A DNA stretch of 61,156 nucleotides from DASULK01 sp036381835 (GTDB lineage: Bacteria; Actinomycetota; Actinomycetes; Mycobacteriales; Micromonosporaceae). A program made the position numbers and the translations under genes. The DNA lies in contig DASVCA010000013.1 of NCBI GenBank assembly GCA_036381835.1, forward strand, positions 1 through 61,156, in the 5' to 3' direction. Each line of letters begins with the position of its first letter. Positions within the stretch are counted from its first letter, which is position 1. The notes beneath the pieces were generated by a model, which worked only from the letters and a program-made list of their open reading frames with translations, was not told the DNA's origin and did no database searches. Positions 42,570 through 51,119 of this stretch are shown piece by piece.

Positions 42570-43508
42570 TCAGCCGTCCGCCCACGTCTCGACGAGAAAA
42601 CGTGCGATCGAGGCCGCCGCCGGAAGACGCAGCCACAGCCCGTCACCCACGTCCAGCTCGTCCCCGGCCAGCACCCCGGCGATCTCCCGCCGAGTGAACC
42701 AGCGGGCGCGCGCGATCTCGTCCGGGTCCAGACGCAGCGGCTGCGCCGAGTCGGCCTGCGCCAGAAAACCAAGCATCAACAGACTCGGGAACGGCCACGC
42801 CTGGCTGCCGGCGTACTCGATCCGGTCCAGCTCGATGCCGACCTCCTCGCCGACCTCCCGCGCCACCGCCGCCTCCGCCGACTCCCCCGGCTCCACGAAA
42901 CCCGCCAGGCAGGAGAACGACCGCCGCCCGTCGTGATCCGGCCAGGCCGCGTTGTTACCCAGCAGGCACCGCCCCTGCGGGCCGGCCACACCGTCGTGCA
43001 CCAGCACGATCATCGCCGGATCGGTACGCGGCCACATCTGCCGGCCGCTCTCGTCCACCCGGCACCAGCCGCCCTCCCGCACCGTCGTCGGCAGCCCGGT
43101 CACCGGCGAATAGACGTGCAACGCGTGCCAGTTGGCCAGTGCGGCCGCGGCACTGAACAAGCCCACATCCCGGTCGCTGAGCAGATGCCCCACCTGGCGC
43201 AGCGTGACCGCCCGGGTGTCCGGCACGGCCGGCAACGGCGCATCCACCGCGAACACCGGCGTCCCGTCGACGTCGACGCCGAGGAACATCCGACCGTCGG
43301 CGGCCACCGCGGGCGCATCCCGCGCATCGAGCAGCACGAGCGCCGGCCGGTCGCCGTCCCGCACCAGTGCCCGCCCGCCGGCGGAACTGTCCACCACCAA
43401 CACGTGGGCCCGATCCCACGCCGCCGCCAGCCACCGCTCGTCGGTGCGCCGGTGCGCGGCCCGATCCAGGACGGTCCGGGCCAGCGGCGGACGGGACCAC
43501 GCGCTCAC
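42570..43508 (-). CDS. nudC: NAD(H) diphosphatase NudC-like Nudix hydrolase
   Basis: 312 aa. Nudix box GFVEPGESAEAAVAREVGEE near residue 205 and, downstream, SQAWPFPSLL, the NADH-pyrophosphatase signature. Hydrolyses NAD(H) to NMN(H) and AMP and may decap NAD-RNA. The four zinc cysteines of the E. coli enzyme are not visible: the corresponding stretch reads HVYSPVTGLPTTVREGGWCRVD. GTG 43508 overlaps the previous stop (GTGA). Confidence 0.9.
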   Translation of the reverse strand: MSAWSRPPLARTVLDRAAHRRTDERWLAAAWDRAHVLVVDSSAGGRALVRDGDRPALVLLDARDAPAVAADGRMFLGVDVDGTPVFAVDAPLPAVPDTRAVTLRQVGHLLSDRDVGLFSAAAALANWHALHVYSPVTGLPTTVREGGWCRVDESGRQMWPRTDPAMIVLVHDGVAGPQGRCLLGNNAAWPDHDGRRSFSCLAGFVEPGESAEAAVAREVGEEVGIELDRIEYAGSQAWPFPSLLMLGFLAQADSAQPLRLDPDEIARARWFTRREIAGVLAGDELDVGDGLWLRLPAAASIARFLVETWADG

Positions 43509-44827
43509 GGCGACGGTCGACGCTCGACCGGCTGCAGCGCCGCCAGCGCCGCCTCGACCCGTTCGGCGTCACCCAACACCACCGTCACCGCCCGGGACGG
43601 CGCCAGATACCTCGCCGCCGCCTCGGCGACATCGTCGCGGGTCGCCCGGGCCAGCCGGGCCGCGTGTTCGGCGAGGAACTCCAGCCGCAGGCCGAAACCG
43701 GCGTACATGCTGGCCAGACCGGCCAGCCCCGCCTGGGTGGACATGCCCAGCCGCAAGGTCCCCAGCGCATACTGCCGGGCCTGCTCCAACTCGTCGTCCT
43801 CCGGCGGCAGCGACGCCAGTCGCCCAAGCTCGTAGAACGTCTCCAGCAGCGCCGGCGCGGTGACCTCGGTGGCCACCTCGGCGCCGGCGATCAGCGCCGA
43901 CCCCGCCGCCGCGTGCTCGATCAGCGAATGCGGCCCGTACGTGTAGCCCTTGTCCTCCCGGATGTTCTCCACCCAACGGGAGGAGAAATAACCGCCGAAG
44001 ACCAGGTTGGCCAGCTGCAGCGGGGCGTGCGCGGGATCGGTCCGCGCGACCGCCGGCAGCGCCACCCGCAACGACGACTGCACCGCGCCGGGCCGGTCCA
44101 CCAGCAGCACCGGGCCGGGCGTCAACGGCGGCGTGGGCGGCAGGGCGACCCGCTCCCCCGCGCCCGTCCAACCCGCCAACGCCCGCTCGGCGGCGTCCAA
44201 CGCCTGCTCCGGCGGCAGATCGCCGACGACGACCAGACTCGCCCCGGTCGGCCGGACCCGTTCGGTGTGCAGCGCCCGCAACTGCTCCGGTCGCACCTCG
44301 CGCACCTCGTCGGGCTGCGGTGTCTGCACCGCGTACGGATGCCCGTCGTACATCCGCTTGAGCAACGCCACCCGCACCAGGTGCGCCGGCTGGCTGTTGG
44401 CGACCTGAATCCGATCGATCAGCCGGTCCCGCTCGGTGGCCACCTCGTCCTGCGGATAGGCGGCACCGGTGAGCACCTCGGCGAGAACCTCCAACAACCG
44501 GTCCAACCCGGTGACCAGCGCGTTGCCGGAGACCAGCAACCAGTCCGGGTCGACACCGGCGGACAGGCCGCCCCCGACGGCCTGCAGGCCGACGGCGATG
44601 TCCCGGTTGGACATCGTCTCGGTGCCGGAGAGCAGGGTCTGCGCGAGCAGTTCGGCCCCGGCCAGCGGGGCCCGGGCGAACGGGATCCGCAGCCGCAGCT
44701 CCACCAGCGGCACGGCCGCCCGCCGGATCGCCCGCACACACAACCCGTTGGGCAGCACACGCTCGACCTCCGACGGCACCCCCAACTCGCGTACCGGCCC
44801 GAGCGCCGGCAGGGCACGCACCGTCAC
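43505..44827 (-). CDS. M16 peptidase homolog lacking the zinc motif
   Basis: 440 aa with the two-domain M16B fold, but the HXXEH motif is missing: the equivalent region is GAELLAQTLLSGTET. The C-terminal RxxxY-type element (WVENIREDKGYTYGPHS) that helps shape the cleft is present. It overlaps the catalytic partner gene by 4 nt, so the pair probably forms a heterodimer in which this subunit supports the active one, as in MPP-like and bacterial M16B pairs. Confidence 0.88.
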   Translation of the reverse strand: MTVRALPALGPVRELGVPSEVERVLPNGLCVRAIRRAAVPLVELRLRIPFARAPLAGAELLAQTLLSGTETMSNRDIAVGLQAVGGGLSAGVDPDWLLVSGNALVTGLDRLLEVLAEVLTGAAYPQDEVATERDRLIDRIQVANSQPAHLVRVALLKRMYDGHPYAVQTPQPDEVREVRPEQLRALHTERVRPTGASLVVVGDLPPEQALDAAERALAGWTGAGERVALPPTPPLTPGPVLLVDRPGAVQSSLRVALPAVARTDPAHAPLQLANLVFGGYFSSRWVENIREDKGYTYGPHSLIEHAAAGSALIAGAEVATEVTAPALLETFYELGRLASLPPEDDELEQARQYALGTLRLGMSTQAGLAGLASMYAGFGLRLEFLAEHAARLARATRDDVAEAAARYLAPSRAVTVVLGDAERVEAALAALQPVERRPSP

Positions 44828-46137
44828 TTTGCACCTCCGCCCGGGACGACCTCGACCGCGGCCCGCCGCTGTGGACGCAACGCGGCCGCCGCCTGCCGGA
44901 TCTGCTCCTCGGTGACCTCGCCGACCAGCCGCGGCAACTCGTTGATCAACGCCGGGGTGCCGCGCTGCAGTTCCAACACCGCCATGCTGAGCGCCCGACC
45001 GAGCACCGCGTCGGTGTCGCGCAGCAGATGGGTGGCCATGCGCGCCTGCACCCTGGCCAACTCGCCCTCCTCCGGGCCGTCCTGCGCGAGACGGTCGAGT
45101 TCCTCGTCGACGACACGCAGCACCTTGTCCACGTCCCCACCGGGCGGCAGATGCGCCTGCAACAGCAGCGCGGTGGGGTCGCGGACCGCGAACGGCTCAC
45201 CCATGAACCCGAGGTAGCCGCCGACCGACGTGGCGATCCGCTCGCGTAGCACCAGCCGCTCGACCAGGCGGGACGCGTCACCGTCGGTGAGCACCTCGGC
45301 GAGCACCACGTACGGCAGGTATCCGGTGAGGTCGGTGATCGGGTCGGGCACCCGCCAGGCCGCGGCGACCGCGGGCAGCGGCGCCAGCGGGTCCACGTAC
45401 GACTCACGCCGCTCCGCGGCGACGTCGGGCTCGCCGAAATCCGGGCGGGCCGGGGCGGGCCGGGCCGGCACGTCGCCGAAGTGCCGTTCGATCAGCGCGG
45501 TCGCCTCGGCGACGTCCAGGTCCCCGGCGACCGCCAGCACCGCGTTGCCGCAGGCGTAGTAGCGCCGGAAGAAGTCCTCGGCGTCGGCGACGGTGGCGCT
45601 CTCCAGGTCGTCGAACGAGCCGTAGCCGTCGTGCGCGTTGGGGAAGGTGTCGAACATGACCGGCGGCAACTTGAGCCACGGGAAACCCCCGTACGGCCGG
45701 TTGAGCACGTTGACCCGGATCTCCTCCTTGACCACGTCGACCTGGTTGCGCAGGTTCTCCTCGGTGAGCCGGGGCCCCCGCATCCGGTCGGCTTCGAGGA
45801 AGAGCGCGCGCTCCAGCGCGTTGCTCGGCAACGTCTCGAAGTAGTCGGTGTAGTCGAGGTGGGTGGAGCCGTTGAAAGTGCCGCCCGCTCCCTGTACGTG
45901 TCGGAAGTGCGCGAGTTTCTCCAGGTTCTCCGAGCCTTGGAACATCAGATGCTCGAACAGATGCGCGAAGCCGGTGCGCCCCTCGGGCTCCGACCGGATA
46001 CCGACGTCGTAGACGACCGCCACCGCGATCACCGGGGCGCTACGGTCGGGTGCGAGCACCACGCGCAGACCGTTGTCGAGCACGAACCGCTCGACCGGGT
46101 AGTCGGTTGTCGGAATCCTGACTCTTCGGGCCGCCAC
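44824..46137 (-). CDS. M16 zinc metallopeptidase, catalytic subunit
   Basis: 437 aa. Inverzincin motif HLFEHLMF near residue 55 with the distal Glu about 75 residues on (VVKEEIRV). Start GTG 46137, with TAGGGT ending 7 nt upstream. The longer open frame to 46413 overlaps a small membrane protein gene and is rejected. First gene of the M16-M16-nudC operon. Probably processes peptides or misfolded proteins; location cytoplasmic, since no signal peptide is visible. Confidence 0.92.
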   Translation of the reverse strand: MAARRVRIPTTDYPVERFVLDNGLRVVLAPDRSAPVIAVAVVYDVGIRSEPEGRTGFAHLFEHLMFQGSENLEKLAHFRHVQGAGGTFNGSTHLDYTDYFETLPSNALERALFLEADRMRGPRLTEENLRNQVDVVKEEIRVNVLNRPYGGFPWLKLPPVMFDTFPNAHDGYGSFDDLESATVADAEDFFRRYYACGNAVLAVAGDLDVAEATALIERHFGDVPARPAPARPDFGEPDVAAERRESYVDPLAPLPAVAAAWRVPDPITDLTGYLPYVVLAEVLTDGDASRLVERLVLRERIATSVGGYLGFMGEPFAVRDPTALLLQAHLPPGGDVDKVLRVVDEELDRLAQDGPEEGELARVQARMATHLLRDTDAVLGRALSMAVLELQRGTPALINELPRLVGEVTEEQIRQAAAALRPQRRAAVEVVPGGGAK

Positions 46138-46144
46138 GCTCCAG

Positions 46145-46150
46145 ACCCTA
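46145..46150 (-). promoter_or_regulatory. Leaderless-type -10 element
   Basis: TAGGGT on the minus strand, 7 nt before GTG 46137 of the M16 gene. Confidence 0.5.
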
Positions 46151-46330
46151 GCGCGCCGCCGCCGCATCCCCATGCTCTGGCGGCAACTTGACGACGACGA
46201 CCCGGGTCGACTGCGCCGGCCGGTCGTGCCAGGCACCGAAGGCGGCGAATCCGGCGAGCAGCAGCCCGGCCGCCGCCAGAACCAGGACGACGAGGATCTC
46301 CCGGGTCGCGCCCCGTACCGCCACCGCCAT
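46148..46330 (-). CDS. Small single-helix membrane protein
   Basis: 60 aa from ATG 46330 (GGAGG 6 nt upstream). One hydrophobic segment (about residues 12-34) follows a short basic N-terminus, then a hydrophilic tail with a VVVVKLPPEHGD element. Outside-facing tail likely. No family recognised. Immediately upstream of the M16 operon on the same strand. Confidence 0.6.
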   Translation of the reverse strand: MAVAVRGATREILVVLVLAAAGLLLAGFAAFGAWHDRPAQSTRVVVVKLPPEHGDAAAAR

Positions 46331-46489
46331 TCGTCGCCTCCGCCGTCGGAAGAACAATGCACGGACAGGATCCCGCAGCCGACGACCGGCGCACAGTCAC
46401 CCATCGGACGCAATCGGACACCGGTTCAGCCGAAGCGCGACGAGTGCCGAGATCGGACGATCGACGGGTACACGAACCCTCTTCCCCGA

Positions 46490-46495
46490 TAGCGT
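46490..46495 (+). promoter_or_regulatory. Leaderless-type -10 element
   Basis: TAGCGT ends 7 nt before GTG 46503. Confidence 0.5.
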
Positions 46496-46502
46496 CGGCG
46501 AC

Positions 46503-47282
46503 GTGCGACTGGCGTCCGACAGCCGCGGTGACGGCCTGCCCCTCATCGGCCTGCCGTGGTTCGGCCTGGCCGGGTCGGTGCTGGCCGCCGCGCTGGAGCC
46601 GGCGATCGCGGCACATCCCGGGCTGCGCCGCGTCTACGTCGATCTACCCGGGTGCGGCCGGTCACCGGGCGGCCCGCCCGACTCCGACGCCGTCCTGGCC
46701 GCGGTCGCCGAGTTCGTCGACGAGACCGTCGGCGAACGCCGTTTCCTGCTCGTCGGCTGCTCGTACGGCGGGTATCTGGCCGCCGCGCTCGCCCGCCGCC
46801 GGCCGGAACAGGTCGCCGGCCTGCTGCTGGTCTGCCCCGCCGTACGGATCCGCCCCGCCGACCGGGACCTGCCGGATCTTCCGACCGAGTCCGAACTGGC
46901 CGTGTGGCTGCGGGACGTGCCGGTCGACCTGCGCGACCACCTGGCGCAGACGCTGGGGAACCGGTCCCGGCAGGCCGCCGCTCGGGTCGCGGCCGCCCTC
47001 GCCGGATCCGGTCCCGGCGACGAGGCATACCTGCGGCGGCTGTGGGAGACCGGCTGCCGGCTCTCCGATGAGGACTCCCCGGCCGGCTACCCCGGCCCGA
47101 CCGGCATCGTCGTCGGCCGGCAGGACGGGGTCGCCGGGTATGCCGACCAGTTCCGTGCCCTGGCCCGCTATCCGCAGGGCAGCTACACGCTGCTCGCCGA
47201 CGCCGGACACTACCTGCCGTTCGAGCAGCCGCAGGCGTTCGCCGGCGTCGTCCACGCCTGGCTGGCCCGCGTGCCGGGCTAG
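46503..47282 (+). CDS. Alpha/beta hydrolase
   Basis: 259 aa. LPWFGLAGS and YVDLPGCGRS precede the nucleophile elbow VGCSYGGYLAA (Ser near residue 83); Asp in VVGRQDGVAG and His in DAGHYLPFEQP complete the triad. Generic esterase/peptidase-like member, substrate unknown. Starts leaderless at GTG 46503. Its 3' end lies in a 35-bp tandem duplication shared with adnB. Confidence 0.85.
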   Translation: MRLASDSRGDGLPLIGLPWFGLAGSVLAAALEPAIAAHPGLRRVYVDLPGCGRSPGGPPDSDAVLAAVAEFVDETVGERRFLLVGCSYGGYLAAALARRRPEQVAGLLLVCPAVRIRPADRDLPDLPTESELAVWLRDVPVDLRDHLAQTLGNRSRQAAARVAAALAGSGPGDEAYLRRLWETGCRLSDEDSPAGYPGPTGIVVGRQDGVAGYADQFRALARYPQGSYTLLADAGHYLPFEQPQAFAGVVHAWLARVPG

Positions 47283-47330
47283 CCGCACACCACCGGCTGG
47301 CCCGCGTGCCGGGCTAGCCGCACACCACCG
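47261..47330. repeat. 35-bp tandem duplication at convergent gene ends
   Basis: Two exact copies (47261-47295 and 47296-47330; unit begins GCTGGCCCGCGTGCCGGG). Each copy contains CTAG, the stop codon read on both strands: copy one ends the hydrolase, copy two ends adnB. Confidence 0.95.
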
Positions 47331-50300
47331 GCAGGTCCGCCACCAGGGCGGCCAGCCCGTCGGCGTCGAGCAGGTCGACCGGGCGGACGGTCACCCCGTC
47401 GGCCACGTAGTAGAAGCCCGCCCGCACCCGCGCCACCGGCACCCCGGCCAGCTCCGCCCACGCCAGCCGGTAGACGGCCAACTGCACCGCCGCGGCCTTC
47501 GCCTCGGCACCGGTGGGACGGCGGCCGGTCTTCCAGTCGATCACGTCGAAGCCGCCGTCCGCGTCGCGGAACACCGCGTCCATCCGCCCGCGCACCACCA
47601 CCCCGGAGATCACCGTGGCGAACGGCACCTCCACCTCGATCGGCGTACGGTCGGCCCACTCGCCGGCCAGGAACCGTTCCTGCAGCTCGGCGAACGCCTC
47701 GTCGGGGGCCGCATCCTCGTCGGCGGCCCCGGGCAGCTCGTCCACATCCAGCAGTCGACCGCCGCCGAAGCGCTGCTCCAGCCAGGTGTGGAAGGCGGTG
47801 CCGCGCCGGGCGTACGGGGCGGGCCGGGCCGGCATGGGCCGGCGCAACGCCCGGGCGAAGCCGGACGGGTCGCGGCGCAGCGCGACCAGTTGGGACACCG
47901 ACAGGTGGTCGGGCAAGGCCACCTCGACCGCCCCGGTCCGGCGGCTCAGCTGCTCGCGTTCGGCGAGGAGCAGATCGACCTCCCGCCGCCAGCGGGCGGC
48001 CACCTCGTCGACGGGATCGGACGGCGGCCCACCTGCGAGATCGGACGACGGCCCGCCGGCGGCGTCGGACGGTGGCGCGTCGACGGCCAGCAGCTCGCGG
48101 ACCAGCGCCGCGGCCTCGGCGACGACCGGGCGGCGGGTCCCCAACGGATCCCCCGGCCATTCCGCCTGCTTCACCACCTCCGACGCCGGGTTCACCGCAT
48201 CCCCGGCCGGCTGCGGCGCCCACCCGTCGACCACGCCGCCCCCGGCCCGGCAGTGCTCGTACACCTCCTCAAGGAACACCGACGGGCCGCGCGGCGTCTT
48301 CACCCCGTCGCCCCACCAGTAACCGGAGCAGAGCAGCAGCCGGCGCGGCCGGGTCACCGCCACGTACGCCAGGCGGCGCTCCTCCCGCTCGTGATGCGCC
48401 CACCACCGCTCCTGGAAGGCGGTCAACGCCTCGGCCACCTCCCGCTGGTTGTCGGCCGCGTCGAGGTCCAGCCGAGGCAGGCCGTCCCGGTCCCCGCGCA
48501 GCGGGAACGGCAGCACGCCCAGCCCGCGCAGATAGTGGTCGCCGCCGCGCAGCCGGCCCGGCCACACGTCCCGGGTCAGCCCGGCCACCGCGACCACATC
48601 CCACTCCAGGCCCTTGGCGGCGTGCGCGGTGAGGACCTGCACCGCACCCGCCACCACCTCGACCTCACCCGCGGACAGCCCCCGCTCCTCGCCCTCGGCC
48701 ACGTCGAGGTAGGCGAGGAAAGCCGACAGCGGGGCACCCCCCTCCGCGTCGCTGGCGAACCGGGCCGCGACGTCACCGAACGCGTCCAGGTGCCCGCGCG
48801 CCAGGCCGGCGTCCCCGCCGCCACCGTCACGGCCGGCCCGCACCGCCACCTCGACGTCGAGGCCGATGGTGCGTTCCACGTCCGCGATGAGATCCGGCAG
48901 CGACTGGTCCAGCCGTTGCCGCAGCAGCGCCAGCTCCCGCCCGTACGCGCGCAGCCGCGCATAACCTTCCGCGGAGTACGCCTCCGCCGGGCCGAGGTCG
49001 GCGAGCGCCTCGACCAGGCTCGCCGCCTCCAGCCGGTCGGCGACGATCTCCGGCTCGTCGTCGGGGCGGCTTGCCGCCCGTCGCTCGGCCGCGATCTCCT
49101 TGGCCCGCCGGTGCAGCGCCACCAGATCCCTGGGGCCGATCCGCCAGCGGGGGCCGGTGAGCAGGCGCAGCAGGGAGGCCCCGTCGGTGGGGTCGGCGAG
49201 CACCCGCAGCGTGCACACCACGTCCCGCACCTCGGGGGTGTCGAGCAGCCCGCCCAGGCCGACCACCTCGACCGGCAGGCCGCGGGCGCGCAGCGCCGCC
49301 TCGATCGCCGGGATCTGGCTGCGCAACCGGACCAGCACGGCGGTGGTCGGCCGCCGCTCCAGCGGAATGTGCTCGGGCAGCGCGTCGGGCATGCCGGCCG
49401 CGCCCCGCCAGGCGGCGAGGATACTGTCGGCGATCCAGTCCGCCTCGGCTTCGAACGTCTCCAGCAGCGCACAGTGCACGGTCGCGCCGGGGCCACCGGT
49501 CGGGGTCCGCCACGGAATCGGCGGGTACACCCGGGGCGCGGGCCCGAGCGCGGCGACCCGGGCCCCGGCGTCCCGCAGCGGCTCGGACAGCCGGTTGGCC
49601 ACGCGCAGGATCTCGGGACGGTTGCGCCAGCTCGTGCTCAGGGTGAGCACCCGGGCCGGGCGGTCGCCGCGGGTGAACTCGGTGGGGAACCGGTCGAGGG
49701 TGCCGGCGCTCGCCCCCCGCCACCCGTAGATCGACTGGCAGGGGTCGCCGACCGCGGTGACCGGGTGTCCGTTGCCGTACAGGGCGCGCAGCAACGCCAC
49801 CTGGGCGTGGTTGGTGTCCTGGTATTCGTCGAGCAGCACCACCCGGTAGCGCTCGCGTTCGATCGCGCCGACCTGCGGGTGGTCGCGGGCGACCTGCGCG
49901 GCCCGCGCCATCTGGTCACCGAAGTCCATCGCTTCGAAGTCGAGTTTGCGCTGCTCGTACGCGCGGATGAGGGGCAACAGCTTGAGCCGGGCCCGCTGGA
50001 CGGCCATCGCCTTGCGCACCTCGGCGTAGATCGCGCCGGGGCGGGACTGCACCTCGGCGAAGAACCGCCCCGTCCAGGCGGCGACCTCGTCGGGGGTGAC
50101 CAGGTGCTCGGCGAGCTCCCCGGCCAGGGCCAGCACCGCGTCGGTGACCGCCACGGGGGAACGGTTCACCTCGGACATATCGCCGTCCCAGTTGCGCACC
50201 AGCGCGTCGACGATCTGCCAGCTGGACGCCTCGGTGAGCAGGCGGGCGGCCGGCTCGTAGCCGGCGCGCAGCCCGTGCTCGGCGACGATCCGCGCCGCGT

Positions 50301-50883
50301 ACGAGTGGTATGTGGCGATGGTCGGCTCGCCGCTGAACCGGTCGGCGTCGGGGTTTCGGCTCTCCCGGCCGAGCCGGCGGACCAGTTGCCCGAGGCGCAG
50401 CCGGATGCGGTGGGCGAGTTCGCCGGCCGCCTTACGGGTGAAGGTGAGCCCGAGGATCCGGTCGGGGGGTACGTAGTCGTTGGCGACCAGCCAGAGCACC
50501 CGGGCGGCCATCGTCTCGGTCTTGCCCGAGCCGGCTCCGGCTACCACGAGCAGCGGCTCGACCGGGGCGGCGATGACGGCGGCCTGCTCCGGGGTGGGCC
50601 GGTGCAGCCGCAGCAGCCGGGCAAGCTCCTCCGGGGTGTAGCGGGGTCCGGCGTCCGGCAGTCGGGTCCGGCCGGCGACTCGCGGACGCTGCGGGTGCGG
50701 GGCGGTGTGCTCCTGCCGCTCGACCCGGCCGACCCGACCCTGCTGATCCGACCGGTCCTGCCGGTCCCGCCGGCCCTGCTGGCCCTCGCGCTCGCGTTCA
50801 CGCTCGCGGCGTAGCTGGCGGGGCGGGCCAGGCTCGCCGACCTGCTCGGGCAGGTCGTTGAGCTGCGGGTTCGGGTCCACCAC
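47314..50883 (-). CDS. adnB: AdnB, helicase-nuclease subunit
   Basis: 1189 aa. After an Arg/Glu-rich disordered N-terminus (REREREREGQQGRR, about residue 30) comes a UvrD-type motor: Walker A VVAGAGSGKTETMAAR near residue 125, Walker B VVLLDEYQDTNHAQ, motif VI AYVAVTRPRRLLL. The C-terminal RecB-type nuclease has MDAVFRDADGGFDVIDWKTG followed by QLAVYRL. No Fe-S cysteine set. With AdnA it resects double-strand breaks. GTG 50883, leaderless; the open frame beyond it is noncoding. Confidence 0.92.
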   Translation of the reverse strand: MVDPNPQLNDLPEQVGEPGPPRQLRREREREREGQQGRRDRQDRSDQQGRVGRVERQEHTAPHPQRPRVAGRTRLPDAGPRYTPEELARLLRLHRPTPEQAAVIAAPVEPLLVVAGAGSGKTETMAARVLWLVANDYVPPDRILGLTFTRKAAGELAHRIRLRLGQLVRRLGRESRNPDADRFSGEPTIATYHSYAARIVAEHGLRAGYEPAARLLTEASSWQIVDALVRNWDGDMSEVNRSPVAVTDAVLALAGELAEHLVTPDEVAAWTGRFFAEVQSRPGAIYAEVRKAMAVQRARLKLLPLIRAYEQRKLDFEAMDFGDQMARAAQVARDHPQVGAIERERYRVVLLDEYQDTNHAQVALLRALYGNGHPVTAVGDPCQSIYGWRGASAGTLDRFPTEFTRGDRPARVLTLSTSWRNRPEILRVANRLSEPLRDAGARVAALGPAPRVYPPIPWRTPTGGPGATVHCALLETFEAEADWIADSILAAWRGAAGMPDALPEHIPLERRPTTAVLVRLRSQIPAIEAALRARGLPVEVVGLGGLLDTPEVRDVVCTLRVLADPTDGASLLRLLTGPRWRIGPRDLVALHRRAKEIAAERRAASRPDDEPEIVADRLEAASLVEALADLGPAEAYSAEGYARLRAYGRELALLRQRLDQSLPDLIADVERTIGLDVEVAVRAGRDGGGGDAGLARGHLDAFGDVAARFASDAEGGAPLSAFLAYLDVAEGEERGLSAGEVEVVAGAVQVLTAHAAKGLEWDVVAVAGLTRDVWPGRLRGGDHYLRGLGVLPFPLRGDRDGLPRLDLDAADNQREVAEALTAFQERWWAHHEREERRLAYVAVTRPRRLLLCSGYWWGDGVKTPRGPSVFLEEVYEHCRAGGGVVDGWAPQPAGDAVNPASEVVKQAEWPGDPLGTRRPVVAEAAALVRELLAVDAPPSDAAGGPSSDLAGGPPSDPVDEVAARWRREVDLLLAEREQLSRRTGAVEVALPDHLSVSQLVALRRDPSGFARALRRPMPARPAPYARRGTAFHTWLEQRFGGGRLLDVDELPGAADEDAAPDEAFAELQERFLAGEWADRTPIEVEVPFATVISGVVVRGRMDAVFRDADGGFDVIDWKTGRRPTGAEAKAAAVQLAVYRLAWAELAGVPVARVRAGFYYVADGVTVRPVDLLDADGLAALVADLPVVCG

Positions 50884-50889
50884 GCGGTG

Positions 50890-50895
50890 AGCGTA
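50890..50895 (-). promoter_or_regulatory. Leaderless-type -10 element
   Basis: TACGCT on the minus strand, 6 nt before GTG 50883 of adnB; suggests adnB can be transcribed apart from adnA. Confidence 0.45.
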
Positions 50896-50950
50896 ACGGC
50901 CAGTTACGACACCGGGCACCCGCCCGGCCCGCTCCGCCAGCCGCCGCCAC

Positions 50951-51014
50951 CCGGCCGATCCGCCCCGGCCGATCCGCCCCGGCCGATCCGCCGGCCCGCC
51001 CGGCCCGCCCGGCC
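50951..51014. repeat. Short tandem repeats between adnA and adnB
   Basis: Three copies of a 14-nt unit (GGCCGATCCGCCCC, with starts at 50953, 50967 and 50981), followed by a CGGCCCGCC run. Confidence 0.7.
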
Positions 51015-51024
51015 ATGATCGACT

Positions 51025-51083
51025 CCATTTCACGGAAATTGCGGTATCCCGGTCGGGAGGATGCCCCAACTTCACTGAAATGG
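51025..51083. repeat. Imperfect REP-like palindrome between adnA and adnB
   Basis: Arms 51025-51049 (begins CCATTTCACGG) and 51059-51083 (ends CTGAAATGG) are complementary with a few mismatches, loop 9 nt. The palindrome is AT-richer than its surroundings. Confidence 0.65.
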
Positions 51084-51119
51084 CGACGGGCGCGCGGGCA
51101 CGGGCGACGGGCGCGGGGA

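Noticed and set aside
46357..50814. Open frame of 1485 codons on the plus strand
   Set aside because: It is antisense to adnB and the hydrolase uses another frame; the translation is Arg/Pro/Gly-rich with no domain. High GC removes stop codons in this shadow frame.
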